Shown one piece after another: positions 52,567 through 61,881 of a stretch of 64,000 bases of DNA. Both the position numbers and the translations under genes were made by a program. The notes below the pieces were generated by a model, which saw only the letters and a program-made list of their open reading frames with translations, made no database searches and was not told the DNA's origin. Each line of letters opens with the position of its first letter. Position 1 is the first letter of the stretch. The DNA comes from Streptomyces sp. 6-11-2. Its GTDB lineage: Bacteria; Actinomycetota; Actinomycetes; Streptomycetales; Streptomycetaceae. The stretch lies in the NCBI RefSeq assembly GCF_006540305.1, contig NZ_BJOR01000001.1, positions 6,572,001 to 6,636,000 on the forward strand. The letters are read 5' to 3'.

Positions 52567-53439
52567 GTGCCGCTTGCAGCCACCGGCGAGCTGGTCGCCC
52601 ACGCGGCCGCCGCGCGCTCCGCAGTCGCCGCCTTCAACATCATCACGCTGGAACACGTCGAGGCCGTCGTCGCCGGGGCCGAGGCGGCCGGCGTGCCCGT
52701 GGTCCTCCAGGTCAGCGAGAACGCCGTCATGTTCCGCTACGGACGGCTGCTGCCACTCGCCCGCGCCGCCGCCGCGGCGGCCGAACGCGCCACCGTACCC
52801 GTCGCGTTGCACCTCGACCACGTGCACAGCGACGACCTGCTGCGCCAGGCGGCCGACGCGGGCTTCAGCTCCGTCATGTACGACGCCTCCCGGCTGCCGT
52901 ACGCGCAGAACCTCGCCGCGACCAGCGCCGCCGCGGCCTGGGCACACGCCCAAGGGCTGTGGATCGAGGCCGAGTTGGGTGAGGTCGGCGGCAAGAACGG
53001 CGCGCCGCCGCTGGACGCCCACGCCCCCGGCGCGCGCACCGACCCCGCCGAGGCCCACGCGTTCGTCACCGGCTCCGGGGTGGACGCCCTGGCCGTGGCC
53101 GTCGGCAGCACCCACGCCATGACCGAGCGCGCCGCCGCCCTCGACCACGACCTCATCGAGCGACTCGCCGGAGCGCTGGACGTGCCGCTCGTCCTGCACG
53201 GCTCCTCCGGCGTCCCCGACGGCGAACTGAGCGCCGCCGTCACCGGGGGCATCGCCAAGGTCAACGTCGGCACCGCCCTCAACCTCGCGATGACCGCCGC
53301 GATCCGCGACTTCCTCGCCGCCCACCCGGAGGCGGTCGACTCCCGCAAGTACCTCAGCGTGGGCCGCGAGGCGATGGTGGGGGAGGTGGAGCGGCTCATC
53401 GGCGTGATCGGCTCGCGCCGTACGGCACCTACCTCTTGA
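52567..53439 (+). CDS. Class II fructose/tagatose-bisphosphate aldolase-family protein
   Basis: A 290-residue zinc aldolase. VAAFNIITLEHVEAVVAGAE, VALHLDHVHSDDLLRQAADA (zinc His and Asp), SVMYDASRLPYAQN, IEAELGEVGGKNG, VDALAVAVGSTHA and VPLVLHGSSGVPDGELSAAV give the complete KbaY/GatY set, including the phosphate-binding GSSG and KVNVGTALN. It splits a ketose-1,6-bisphosphate into two triose phosphates. GTG start. Its end overlaps the convergent methyltransferase gene by 11 bases. Confidence 0.93.
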   Translation: MPLAATGELVAHAAAARSAVAAFNIITLEHVEAVVAGAEAAGVPVVLQVSENAVMFRYGRLLPLARAAAAAAERATVPVALHLDHVHSDDLLRQAADAGFSSVMYDASRLPYAQNLAATSAAAAWAHAQGLWIEAELGEVGGKNGAPPLDAHAPGARTDPAEAHAFVTGSGVDALAVAVGSTHAMTERAAALDHDLIERLAGALDVPLVLHGSSGVPDGELSAAVTGGIAKVNVGTALNLAMTAAIRDFLAAHPEAVDSRKYLSVGREAMVGEVERLIGVIGSRRTAPTS

Positions 53440-54571
53440 CGGCCCGCAGTACCACGAACTTCGGGTCGCTCGCGACGAGCCGGCTGTTGCCGAACAGCCG
53501 GCGCAGCTTGACGTGGTAGCCGAGGTGGCGGTTGCCGATCACCCACAGCTCGCCGCCGGGGCGCAGCGCGCGCCGCGCCCCGGTGAACATCCGCCAGGCC
53601 GTCGCGTCCGTGGTCGCCTGGTGCGAGTGGAAGGGCGGGTTGTTCAGCACCAGGTCCACGCTGCCGGCCGGCACCCCGGCCAGCGCGTCGCCGACCCGGA
53701 ACTCGGCCTGCCCCGGCACGCCGCTCGCCTGGTACGTCCCCTCCGCGGAGGCCACGGCCTGGAACGACTCGTCCGTGAACAGCACCTCGGCGCCGGGGTT
53801 CGCCAGCGCCAGCGCCGTACCGACGACGCCGTTGCCGCAGCCCAGGTCCACCACCCGGCGGCCGTCGCCGTCCGGCAGGTGCCGCAGGAAGAACCGGGTG
53901 CCGATGTCGAGCCGGTCGGCGCAGAAGACGCCCGCGTGGTTGACGACGGTCCGCCCGGAGGCGGCACCGATGCCGTCGGGCAGCGTGTAGGTGTGCGGCC
54001 ACGGGTTCGCGGGCCGCTCCGGGGAGGGGTCCGGCGTACAGAGGATCAGGCGGGCCTTGCGCCGCGCGAGCGAGGTCCGGGTGGGTCCGAGGATCCGCTC
54101 GAACAGCGTCAGCGTGGAGGTGTGGATCTCCTTCACCATCCCGGTGCCGACGACGACCGTGCCCTCGTGCACCGCGGGCGCCAGGCGCAGCAACTGGTCC
54201 TCCAGCAGCGCCAGGCTCTTGGGCACCCGCACCAGCAGTACGTCGATCCGGCCGGGCGGGGGATCCTGCGTGGTCAGCAGGCGCACCGCGCCGGGCTCCG
54301 CGCCGCGCCGGGCGAGGTTCGCGCGAGTCGCCTCCTGCGTGAGGAAGGAGTCGGTGATCTGCGCCGGCCGGTGCCCGGCCAGCGCCGTGACCAGGGCGCC
54401 CCAGCGGTCGCCGACGACCACGACGGTCCCGGACAGGTTGGTCCCCTGCTCGTCGAGGTGCCCCAGCAGGTACTCGTCGGCGGTGTCCCAGGCCCGCAGC
54501 CGGTCACGGGGGTCCTGCGGGAACCGGGCGAGCTCCAGCTCGCCCCACGGTGTGGTCATACGGTCGTTCAT
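53429..54571 (-). CDS. RlmG/RsmC-like rRNA methyltransferase
   Basis: A 380-residue SAM-dependent methyltransferase with the doubled-domain form of RlmG/RsmC. A degenerate N-terminal domain (TVVVVGDRWGALVTALAGHR) is followed by an active C-terminal one with VVDLGCGNGVVGTALALANP (SAM site) and the catalytic NPPF in VDLVLNNPPFHSHQATTD. The target is likely guanine N2 of rRNA. Divergent from the alkB gene. Confidence 0.9.
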   Translation of the reverse strand: MNDRMTTPWGELELARFPQDPRDRLRAWDTADEYLLGHLDEQGTNLSGTVVVVGDRWGALVTALAGHRPAQITDSFLTQEATRANLARRGAEPGAVRLLTTQDPPPGRIDVLLVRVPKSLALLEDQLLRLAPAVHEGTVVVGTGMVKEIHTSTLTLFERILGPTRTSLARRKARLILCTPDPSPERPANPWPHTYTLPDGIGAASGRTVVNHAGVFCADRLDIGTRFFLRHLPDGDGRRVVDLGCGNGVVGTALALANPGAEVLFTDESFQAVASAEGTYQASGVPGQAEFRVGDALAGVPAGSVDLVLNNPPFHSHQATTDATAWRMFTGARRALRPGGELWVIGNRHLGYHVKLRRLFGNSRLVASDPKFVVLRAVKR

Positions 54572-54627
54572 GGCTCGTCAAGGCTAGCGGAGCCGCAGCT
54601 CACGCCGTGTCCGGCAGGATGGGAAGC

Positions 54628-55278
54628 ATGGACGCCGAGCTGTTCCCGCGCGACCGCAGGCAGATCGCGCCGGGCGCCGTGCACCTGCCGGACTGGCTGG
54701 ATCCGGCCCGGCAGCGCGCGCTGCTCGCCGCCTGCCGGGAGTGGGCCCGCCCGCCGGCCGGCCTGCGCACGGTGCGCACTCCCGGCGGCGGCACGATGAC
54801 CGCCCGGCAGGTCTGCCTGGGCCGGCACTGGTACCCGTACGGCTACGCCGACACCGCCGTCGACGGCGACGGCGCCCCGGTCAAGCCGTTCCCCGCGTGG
54901 CTGGACGAGCTGGCCCGCGGCGCGGTGACCGACGCGCTGGGCCCCCGCGCGGCCGGCCCGGCGCCGTACGACATCGCCCTGATCAACTTCTACGACGCCG
55001 AGGCGCACATGGGCATGCACCGCGACAGCGACGAGAAGTCCGGAGCGCCGGTGGTGTCGCTGAGCCTCGGCGACACGTGCGTGTTCCGCTTCGGCAACAC
55101 CGGGACCCGCACTCGGCCCTGGACCGACGTCGAACTGCGCAGCGGAGACCTGTTCGTGTTCGGCGGGCCGTCCCGCCTCGCCTACCACGGGGTGCCGCGC
55201 GTCCATCCGGGCACGGCACCAGCCGAGTTGGGGCTGACCGGCCGGCTGAACCTCACCCTCAGGGTGAGCGGCCTCTAG
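54628..55278 (+). CDS. alkB: AlkB-type alpha-ketoglutarate-dependent dioxygenase
   Basis: A 216-residue Fe(II)/2-oxoglutarate enzyme that repairs alkylated bases oxidatively. Iron ligands: His and Asp in MGMHRDSDEKSG, second His in LAYHGVPRV. The 2-oxoglutarate Arg is in GRLNLTLRVSG. YDIALINFYDAEAHMG precedes the first His as in bacterial AlkB. ATG 54628. Confidence 0.93.
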   Translation: MDAELFPRDRRQIAPGAVHLPDWLDPARQRALLAACREWARPPAGLRTVRTPGGGTMTARQVCLGRHWYPYGYADTAVDGDGAPVKPFPAWLDELARGAVTDALGPRAAGPAPYDIALINFYDAEAHMGMHRDSDEKSGAPVVSLSLGDTCVFRFGNTGTRTRPWTDVELRSGDLFVFGGPSRLAYHGVPRVHPGTAPAELGLTGRLNLTLRVSGL

Positions 55279-55338
55279 CCCGGCCCGCCGGACGAGTCGC
55301 TGGTCACCGGATGTACGGATCATGGGAGACTCGCCCCC

Positions 55339-56577
55339 ATGAGCGGCAAGGCGGACCCCCGGACGGCGGGGGAAGGGAGCACCTCCAGGACCCGGCTGGA
55401 CCGGGGGCGCGGCGCGCTCGGGCCCGCGTTGGAACTCGTGCACACCGGGCGCGCCCCGACCCGCGCGGTCCTCACCGCCGAGCTGGGCGTGACCCGGGCG
55501 ACGGCCGGCGCGGTGGCCGCCGAACTGGAGGCGCTGGGTCTGATCCGGGTGGATGCCCGGCCCGGCGCGGCGGCCGGTTCCCAGGGGCGCCCCTCGCACC
55601 GCCTGGCGGTCGCCGAGGACGGGCCCGTCGCCCTCGCCGCGCAGGTGCACGCCGACGGATTCCGCGCCGCCCTGGTCGGCCTCGGCGGCCGGATCGTGGC
55701 GACCGCGCCCGGCCGCGGGACCGTCGACGCCGACCCGGCCGACGTGCTCGGCTCCGTCGTCGAGGCCGGCGCGGAGCTGCTCCGCACGACCGGCCGGCGC
55801 TGCGTCGGCGCCGGACTCGCCGTGCCGTCCGCGGTCGCCGAGCCGGAGGGCCTCGCCCTCAACCCGCTCCATCTGGCCTGGCCGGCCGGAGCACCGGTGC
55901 GGCGCATCTTCGCGCAGTGCGTGCGCGCGGCCGGAATCGCCGGACCGGCCTTCGCCGCCAACGACGTCAACCTCGCCGCGCTCGCCGAGCACCGGCACGG
56001 TGCCGGGCGCGGCGCCCGCGACCTGCTGTGCGTGGCGACCGGGCACCGGGGCGTGGGCGGCGCGCTGGTCCTCGACGGGCGGCTGCACACGGGCAGTTCG
56101 GGCCTGGCGCTGGAAGTCGGCCACCTCACCGTCAACCCCGAGGGCCGTCCCTGCCACTGCGGCAGCCGCGGCTGCCTGGACGTCGAGACGGACCCGCTGG
56201 CGTTCCTCACCACCGCGGGCCGCGAACCGGGCCCCGAGGTGTCCCTGCTGCGACAGGCCGAGGACCTGATCCGCGACCAGTACGACGACCCGGCCGTCCG
56301 CGGGGCCGTCGAAGCCCTCGTCGACCGCCTGGGTCTGGGCCTGGCCGGCCTGGTGAACATCCTCAACCCGGACCGGATCATCCTCGGCGGCCTGCACCGC
56401 ACCCTGCTCGACGCCGCCCCCGACCGTCTGCGCGCCGTCGTCGCCGACCGCAGCCTGTGGGGCCGGAGCGGCGTCGTCCCGATCCTCTCCTGCACCCTCG
56501 ACCACAACAGCCTGGTCGGCGCGGCCGAACTGGCCTGGCAGCCGGTCCTGGACGACCCGCTGGCCGCCCTGACCTGA
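55339..56577 (+). CDS. ROK-family transcriptional regulator
   Basis: A 412-residue regulator. N-terminal winged helix (LVHTGRAPTRAVLTAELGVT RATAGAVAAELEALGLIRVD) then a ROK domain with VGAGLAVPSAVAEPEGLALN, ANDVNLAALAEHRHG, the ATGHRGVGGALVLDG phosphate loop, GLALEVGHLTVNPEGRPCHC and zinc motif CHCGSRGCLD, ending with NPDRIILGG. Probable sugar-responsive repressor, target unknown. It precedes the ABC/FtsX operon by 261 bases. Confidence 0.92.
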   Translation: MSGKADPRTAGEGSTSRTRLDRGRGALGPALELVHTGRAPTRAVLTAELGVTRATAGAVAAELEALGLIRVDARPGAAAGSQGRPSHRLAVAEDGPVALAAQVHADGFRAALVGLGGRIVATAPGRGTVDADPADVLGSVVEAGAELLRTTGRRCVGAGLAVPSAVAEPEGLALNPLHLAWPAGAPVRRIFAQCVRAAGIAGPAFAANDVNLAALAEHRHGAGRGARDLLCVATGHRGVGGALVLDGRLHTGSSGLALEVGHLTVNPEGRPCHCGSRGCLDVETDPLAFLTTAGREPGPEVSLLRQAEDLIRDQYDDPAVRGAVEALVDRLGLGLAGLVNILNPDRIILGGLHRTLLDAAPDRLRAVVADRSLWGRSGVVPILSCTLDHNSLVGAAELAWQPVLDDPLAALT

Positions 56578-56838
56578 CCCGGCCCGGCGCCCCCGTACTT
56601 CCCGCGCGGTAGCCCGCGGCTCCCCGCCCGCCGGACCGCGGGCCCGCGCCGGATCCGTCCCGCACGCCGGGGCGGGCCGCACGGAGCAGCCGCGGCACGC
56701 CCGCGTACTCCCCGGGAGGTAGCCGCACTGCCGCTGGCCGTACGACGACCCGGAGCCCCTCCCCGAGCCACTGTCGACGCAGCACCGGAGAACTTCTCCG
56801 CAGCCTCTCGGCAGACCCCTCGAGGGAGATGAACCTAG

Positions 56839-57051
56839 ATGCAGACCCTGGCGAACTGGGACGGCGGCCCCGGGCCGTGGATCCTCTTCTTCCCGCTGTT
56901 CTGGGCGGCCGTCGTCGTCGGCGCCGTCACCCTGCTGCGCCGTACCGCCCGGCGCGGCCGCGGCGCCCCCTGGCGCGGCATGGACACCGGGCCCTGGCGC
57001 CGGCTGTCGGTGCTGGAGGAGCAGTTCGGCCGCACCGGCGGTGCCCGGTGA
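56839..57051 (+). CDS. Small single-pass membrane protein of the ABC exporter operon
   Basis: A 70-residue protein: one membrane helix (PWILFFPLFWAAVVVGAVTL LR) then a basic and finally polar tail (RRLSVLEEQFGR), similar in form to short SHOCT-like proteins. ATG 56839 after GAGGGAGATG. Its TGA overlaps the GTG of the ATPase gene, so it is coupled to the exporter and may help assemble it. The 261 bases before it hold GC-rich inverted repeats but no gene. Confidence 0.68.
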   Translation: MQTLANWDGGPGPWILFFPLFWAAVVVGAVTLLRRTARRGRGAPWRGMDTGPWRRLSVLEEQFGRTGGAR

Positions 57052-57824
57052 CCACCACGCCCGCCTCCACCGCCTCTTCCACCACATCCGCCACCAGGAC
57101 GGCCGCGCGGGTCGTCGACGCCGTGAAGGTCCACGGCGCCGGTGACACCGCCGTACGGGCCCTGGACGGCGTGAGCGTCGGCTTCCCGGCCGGGCGCTTC
57201 ACCGCGATCATGGGGCCCTCGGGCTCCGGAAAGTCCACCCTGATGCACTGCGCGGCCGGGCTCGACACGCTCACCTCCGGCAGCGCGTTCATCGGCGACA
57301 CCGAACTGGGCGGCCTCGACGACCGCCGGCTGACCCTGCTGCGCCGCGACCGCGTCGGCTTCGTCTTCCAGGCGTTCAACCTGGTGCCGACCCTGACCGT
57401 CGCGGAGAACATCACGCTGCCCCTCGATCTGGCGGGCCGGCGGGGCGATCCCGAGTGGATCGACGCGCTGGTCGAGGTCGTCGGCCTGCGTGACCGCCTG
57501 CACCACCGGCCCGCCGAACTCTCCGGCGGACAGCAGCAACGCGTCGCGGTGGCCCGCGCGTTCGCCGCCCGCCCGGACGTCGTCTTCGCCGACGAGCCCA
57601 CCGGCAACCTCGATTCCCGCTCCGGCCAGGAGGTGCTCGGCCTGCTCGGCCGCGCGGTGCGGCAGACGGACCGCACGGTCGTCATGGTCACCCACGACCC
57701 GGTCGCCGCCGCCCACGCCGACGAGGTGCTCTTCCTCGCCGACGGACGCCTGGTCGACCGTATGGAGTCCCCGACCGCCGACCGGGTCCTGGACCGGATG
57801 AAGGCCTTCGAGGTGCGGACGTGA
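57048..57824 (+). CDS. ABC transporter ATPase (MacB/LolD type)
   Basis: A 258-residue ATPase. After a Thr/Ala-rich start come Walker A GPSGSGKS, Q-loop VFQAFNLVPTLTV, signature LSGGQQQRVAVA, Walker B VVFADEPTGNLDS and the switch His in MVTHDP. The FQxxNLxPxLT pattern is that of LolD/MacB partners of FtsX-type permeases. GTG start. Ends overlapping the permease start. Confidence 0.95.
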   Translation: MTTTPASTASSTTSATRTAARVVDAVKVHGAGDTAVRALDGVSVGFPAGRFTAIMGPSGSGKSTLMHCAAGLDTLTSGSAFIGDTELGGLDDRRLTLLRRDRVGFVFQAFNLVPTLTVAENITLPLDLAGRRGDPEWIDALVEVVGLRDRLHHRPAELSGGQQQRVAVARAFAARPDVVFADEPTGNLDSRSGQEVLGLLGRAVRQTDRTVVMVTHDPVAAAHADEVLFLADGRLVDRMESPTADRVLDRMKAFEVRT

Positions 57825-60382
57825 ACGCCTCCCTCCGCCTGAGCCTCTCCTCCCTGCGGGCCCACCGGCGGCGCTTCGCCGGCACCTTCCTCGCCGTGTT
57901 CCTCGGCGTCGCCTTCCTGGCCGGGACCCTGGTCATGGGCGACACCCTGCGGGCCAGTTTCGACTCCATGTTCGGCAAGGCGACCGACGGCACGGACGCC
58001 GTCGTCCGCAGCGCCGACGTCATCACCGCGGCCGGCGAGGGCCAGGGCGTACGCCGGCCGGTGGACACCGCGCTGGTGAGGACCATCGAGCGGCTGCCCG
58101 GGGTCGCGGCCGCCGCCCCGGACATCCAGGGTGCGGGCCAGCTCCTGGGCCGCGACGGCGAGCCCGTCGGCGGCCAGGGTCCGCCCACCCTCGCCGGCAA
58201 CTGGATCACCGACCCGAAGCTCAATCCGTACCGGCTCGCCGAGGGGCGCGCCCCCGCGAAGTCCGGCGAGGCCGTCGTCAACCGCGGCGCCGCGAAGAAG
58301 GGCGGCCTGCGGATCGGCGACACCACGACGCTGCGCACCCCCGACCCCGTCGAGGTGACGATCGTGGGACTGGCGACCTTCGGCGGCGAGGACGGCATGG
58401 CGCAGGTGACCTTCACCGGACTGACCCGGGCCGACGCCGAGAAGTACCTGACCGCCCGGCCCGGAGGGGCGGCGAGCATCGGGGTCCGGGCCGGACCCGG
58501 GGTGAGCCAGGCCGAGCTGGTGCGGCGGCTGACTCCCGTACTGCCCGAGGGCGTCGAGGCGGTCACCGGCCAGGAGGCCGCGCGGGAGAACACCGACATG
58601 GTCTCCAGCCAGTTCCTGACCGTCTTCACCACGTTCCTGCTGGTGTTCTCGGGCGTGGCGCTGCTGGTGGCGACCTTCTCCATCCACAACACGTTCGCGA
58701 TCGTCGTCGCCCAGCGCACCCGCGAGAACGCGCTGCTGCGGGCGTTGGGCGCCTCCCGCCGGCAGGTCACCGCCGCCACCCTCGTGGAGGCGAGCGCCGT
58801 CGCCCTGACCGCGTCCGCCGCCGGGCTGGCGGGCGGCATCGGGATCGCCGCCGGGCTCCAGGCGCTGTTCCCGGCGATCGGATTCCCCTTCCCGGAGGGC
58901 AGCCTGGTCGTCCGGCCGCTGTCGATGGCACTGCCGCTGGTGGTCGGTGTCGTGGTCTGCCTCGGCTCCGCGCTGACGCCCGCCGTACGGGCCGGCCGCA
59001 CCGCGCCCATGGCCGCGTTGCGCGAGACGGCCGTGGACACCTCCGGCGCCTCCCGCCCGCGCGCCGTGGCGGGAGCGGTCCTCGCCGCGACGGCCGTCGC
59101 CGCGACCCTCGCCGGTGTCCTGGTCTCCCCGTCCGTATGGGCGGCCGGAGTCGGCGCCGTCCTCGCCCTGGCCGCCTTCGTGGTGCTCGGCCCGGTCGCC
59201 TCCGCCACCGCCGTCCGCCTGCTCGGCGGCCCCCTCGGCCGGCTGCGCGGCATCACCGGCCATCTGGCCCGGCGCAACGCGCTGCGCAGCCCGAAGCGCA
59301 CCGCGGCCACCGCGAGCGCGCTGATGATCGGGGTCGCCGTCGTGTCCCTGTTCACGGTCTTCGGAGCCTCGCTCAAGGCCACCATGGACCAGACCGTCTC
59401 CCGGTCCTTCGCCGGCGACCTCGCCGTGAGCACCCCCTCCTTCGGGGCCGGCGGCAGCGGCCTGAGCCCCCGGCTGGCCGGGGCGATCCAGCGGCTGCCC
59501 GAGGTGGACACGGCCGTCGGACTCGGCCGGGGCGTCGCCGAGGTCGACGGCGAGGGGAGGGCCCTGACCGTCACCGACCCGGTCGCGCTCGCCCGGACCT
59601 TCGACCTCGGAACCGTGGACGGCTCCCTGAACGGCCTGGGCACCGACGGCCTCGCCGTCACCCGCGACGAGGCCGACCGGCGGGGCCTGACGACGGGGGA
59701 CCGGGCACGGCTCACCTTCGCCGACGGCACCAGGCGGACCTTCACCGTCCGCGCGGTCTACGGCCGGTCCGAACTCGCCGGCGACTACATCGTCAGCCGC
59801 TCCGCCTGGGCTCCGCACCGCACCCAGGACTCCGACAGGCTCGTCGCCGTCTCCCTCCGGCCCGGCGTGAGCGCGCAGTCGGGCAAGGCAGCCGTCGAGC
59901 GGGTCGCCGCCCGGTACGGCGACCCGCAGGTGCAGACCCGCGACGAGTACGCGCAGTCCTCGGCGGCCGGGATCGACATGATGCTCACCCTGGTCTACGC
60001 GCTGCTCGCCCTCGCGGTGTTCATCGCACTCCTCGGCATCGCCAACACCCTGACCCTGGCGATCCACGAGCGGACCCGCGAACTCGGTCTGCTCAGGGCC
60101 GTCGGCCAGACCCGGTCCCAGCTGCGGGCCATGGTCAGCTGGGAATCGGTCCTGGTCGCCGCGTTCGGCACGGCGGGCGGACTCGCCCTGGGCGCCTTCC
60201 TCGGCTGGGTGCTGGTGAAGGCGTCCGACGGCGAGAGCGGCACCGCGTTCGCCTTCGCGGTACCTCCGGCGCAGCTGCTCGTGGTGGCACTGGTGGGGAT
60301 CGCGGCGGGCGGGCTCGCGGGGTTGCGCCCGGCCCGGCGCGCCGCCCGCCTGGACGTGCTGAGGGCCATCGCCACCGAGTGA
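57821..60382 (+). CDS. FtsX-like ABC permease
   Basis: An 853-residue membrane protein with two FtsX/MacB repeats. Each has an N-terminal helix (FAGTFLAVFLGVAFLAGTLV; residues near 490 TASALMIGVAVVSLFTVFGA), a large extracytoplasmic domain and three C-terminal helices (for example FTTFLLVFSGVALLVATFSI with the following IHNTFAIVVAQRTRENALLR ALGASRRQ coupling helix, repeated as ERTRELGLLRAVGQTR). Exports or extracts an envelope substrate or antimicrobial. Substrate unknown. Confidence 0.94.
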   Translation: MNASLRLSLSSLRAHRRRFAGTFLAVFLGVAFLAGTLVMGDTLRASFDSMFGKATDGTDAVVRSADVITAAGEGQGVRRPVDTALVRTIERLPGVAAAAPDIQGAGQLLGRDGEPVGGQGPPTLAGNWITDPKLNPYRLAEGRAPAKSGEAVVNRGAAKKGGLRIGDTTTLRTPDPVEVTIVGLATFGGEDGMAQVTFTGLTRADAEKYLTARPGGAASIGVRAGPGVSQAELVRRLTPVLPEGVEAVTGQEAARENTDMVSSQFLTVFTTFLLVFSGVALLVATFSIHNTFAIVVAQRTRENALLRALGASRRQVTAATLVEASAVALTASAAGLAGGIGIAAGLQALFPAIGFPFPEGSLVVRPLSMALPLVVGVVVCLGSALTPAVRAGRTAPMAALRETAVDTSGASRPRAVAGAVLAATAVAATLAGVLVSPSVWAAGVGAVLALAAFVVLGPVASATAVRLLGGPLGRLRGITGHLARRNALRSPKRTAATASALMIGVAVVSLFTVFGASLKATMDQTVSRSFAGDLAVSTPSFGAGGSGLSPRLAGAIQRLPEVDTAVGLGRGVAEVDGEGRALTVTDPVALARTFDLGTVDGSLNGLGTDGLAVTRDEADRRGLTTGDRARLTFADGTRRTFTVRAVYGRSELAGDYIVSRSAWAPHRTQDSDRLVAVSLRPGVSAQSGKAAVERVAARYGDPQVQTRDEYAQSSAAGIDMMLTLVYALLALAVFIALLGIANTLTLAIHERTRELGLLRAVGQTRSQLRAMVSWESVLVAAFGTAGGLALGAFLGWVLVKASDGESGTAFAFAVPPAQLLVVALVGIAAGGLAGLRPARRAARLDVLRAIATE

Positions 60383-60401
60383 GCACCGGGGCCGGGTGGG
60401 G

Positions 60402-60605
60402 TACTGCGACTCCGGCTCGGCGGTTACTGCGACTCCGGTCCCGGCGGTTACCGGCCCGGCGGTCACTGCGGGACTCCGGCCCCGGCGGTTACTGCGACTC
60501 CGGTCCCGGCGGTTACCGGCCCGGCGGTCACTGCGGGACTCCGGCCCGGCGGTTACTGCGACTCCGGTCCCGGCGGTCACCGGCCCGGCGGCCACCGCCG
60601 GGCTG
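60402..60605. repeat. 64-65-bp tandem repeat tract
   Basis: Units start at 60421, 60486 and 60550, each beginning CGGTTACTGCGACTCCGGTC, with a partial unit before the first and divergence at the end of the third. Within the unit GGCGGTTAC/GGCGGTCAC motifs recur. No gene is visible in the 441-base gap 60383-60823. Confidence 0.85.
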
Positions 60606-60790
60606 CGGCACACCACCGGGCGGTGGCCGCTGGGGTGCGGCACACCACCGGGCGGTGACCGGACGGCAACCCGGTCACCGCCCAGGACCCGTCACCGCCC
60701 GGGACCCGTCACCGCCCAGGACTCGTCACGGCCTACGGCCCGTCACGGCTTAAGGCCCGTCACCGCCCTCGGCCCGTCACTGCCCCGGCC
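60606..60790. repeat. Short imperfect repeats after the tandem tract
   Basis: GTGCGGCACACCACCGGGCG occurs twice (about 60605 and 60636), followed by six or more versions of CCCGTCACCGCCC at about 18-base intervals to 60785. The tract continues the same CGGTCAC vocabulary in complement and ends just before the ATP-binding protein gene. Confidence 0.6.
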
Positions 60791-60823
60791 GCCGCCCCCG
60801 TCAGCCGACCACGGCGGACGCGG

Positions 60824-61375
60824 TCAACCGACGACGGCGGAGCCAGCCGGAGCGTGGACCGGCCGGACGGGCCGGACGCCGTCGAGCGCGGAGGCGGCCT
60901 CGGCCAAGCGGCGCGCGGACCGCTCCGCGGTCACGAGCGCCGGTGCCCGGGCCGGCACCGCGACCGAGGGGGCGGCGGTCGGCAGGGTGAACCAGACGAC
61001 CTTGCCCTGCTCGCCGTCCGGCCGCGCGCCCCAGCTCTCGCTCATCGCGGCCACCATCGCCAGCCCCCGCCCTTCGGTGGCCAGCGGCGCAATGTCTCCC
61101 ATCTTCTCCACCACGGGGAGCCGAGGGTCGTGGTCGCGCACGGAGACCGTGAGCCGCTCAAGCAGCAGTTCGAGCTCCACGGTGCACAGCTTGTCGGGCC
61201 GGGCGTGCCGGTGGACGTTGGTCAACAGCTCCGTCACACCGAGCGCGGCCCGGTCTATCAGAGGGTCCAGATGCCAGTAGCGCAAGTGCGCCGATACGAT
61301 TCTGCGGACTTGGCCGATCCGCGACGGCAGGGCTTGGAGCTCCACCGTGCAGTGCCTGCTCGGGTGACTGATCAC
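60824..61375 (-). CDS. HATPase-type anti-sigma/SpoIIAB-like ATP-binding protein
   Basis: A 183-residue protein with a histidine-kinase-like ATPase fold. Helix SRIGQVRRIVSAHLRYWHLD, N box ALGVTELLTNVHRHA, G boxes VRDHDPRLP and ATEGRGLAMVAAM. Streptomyces carry many such proteins, which bind and may phosphorylate anti-anti-sigma partners. None is adjacent. GTG 61375 is chosen (ISHPSRHCTVELQALP), and a longer upstream frame lacks family character. Confidence 0.83.
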   Translation of the reverse strand: MISHPSRHCTVELQALPSRIGQVRRIVSAHLRYWHLDPLIDRAALGVTELLTNVHRHARPDKLCTVELELLLERLTVSVRDHDPRLPVVEKMGDIAPLATEGRGLAMVAAMSESWGARPDGEQGKVVWFTLPTAAPSVAVPARAPALVTAERSARRLAEAASALDGVRPVRPVHAPAGSAVVG

Positions 61376-61557
61376 GGCTGCGACTCCCCGACGTTGAGGT
61401 CCGGAAGAACACGACGTTTCGGATGCAGCAGGACGCCTGCGTGACATTGCCGCCTGCTGTCTGGCCGGCGGGCTGGTTCGCAGCGTTATCGCCGGTAAAC
61501 CCTGAGTGACGTGAGACAAGCGTGGCCCACGGTGTGGGGTCACGCAACTCGCCTCGC

Positions 61558-61881
61558 TCAGCCGCCGCGCCGCGCCGCTCGACGGACGGCCTCGACGAAC
61601 CGGCGGGCCGCGGGCGGCCCCGGCTCGCCCGGTGCGGGGTCGTGGTCGCCCAGGGTCAGCAGGTACCGCTGGCCGCCCAGGTCGGCCAGCGCCCGGTCGT
61701 CCGGCGCGTACCAGGGCTGGGACGCGCGCACCGACTGCACCGGAGCGCTGTCGATCTCACTGCCGTAGCTGGTCAGCAGCTCCAGCCTGCCGTCGCGGAT
61801 CCGGACCCGTCCGGCCCGGGTGAGCGAGCGCAGCCGCTTGTCGATGCGTACGCCCGTGGCCGTGAACTCCGGTTCGGCCAT
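61558..61881 (-). CDS. Conserved hypothetical protein, 107 residues
   Basis: Small soluble protein. The N-terminal half is strand-rich and basic ([46 protein letters not shown]), then a Trp/Tyr-containing loop and [13 protein letters not shown], and a basic C-terminal helix. It resembles the PH-like small proteins of Streptomyces, though I cannot name a family. ATG 61881 with GGCGGGGAG upstream. Confidence 0.6.
   Translation of the reverse strand: MAEPEFTATGVRIDKRLRSLTRAGRVRIRDGRLELLTSYGSEIDSAPVQSVRASQPWYAPDDRALADLGGQRYLLTLGDHDPAPGEPGPPAARRFVEAVRRAARRGG

Noticed and set aside
60402..60605. CRISPR array
   Set aside because: The 64-65-bp units repeat throughout, with no conserved short repeat separated by unique spacers, and there are no cas genes.
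56927..60643. A 1,238-codon minus-strand frame opposite the ABC/FtsX operon
   Set aside because: Low-complexity Gly/Arg/Pro translation fully antisense to three clear genes.
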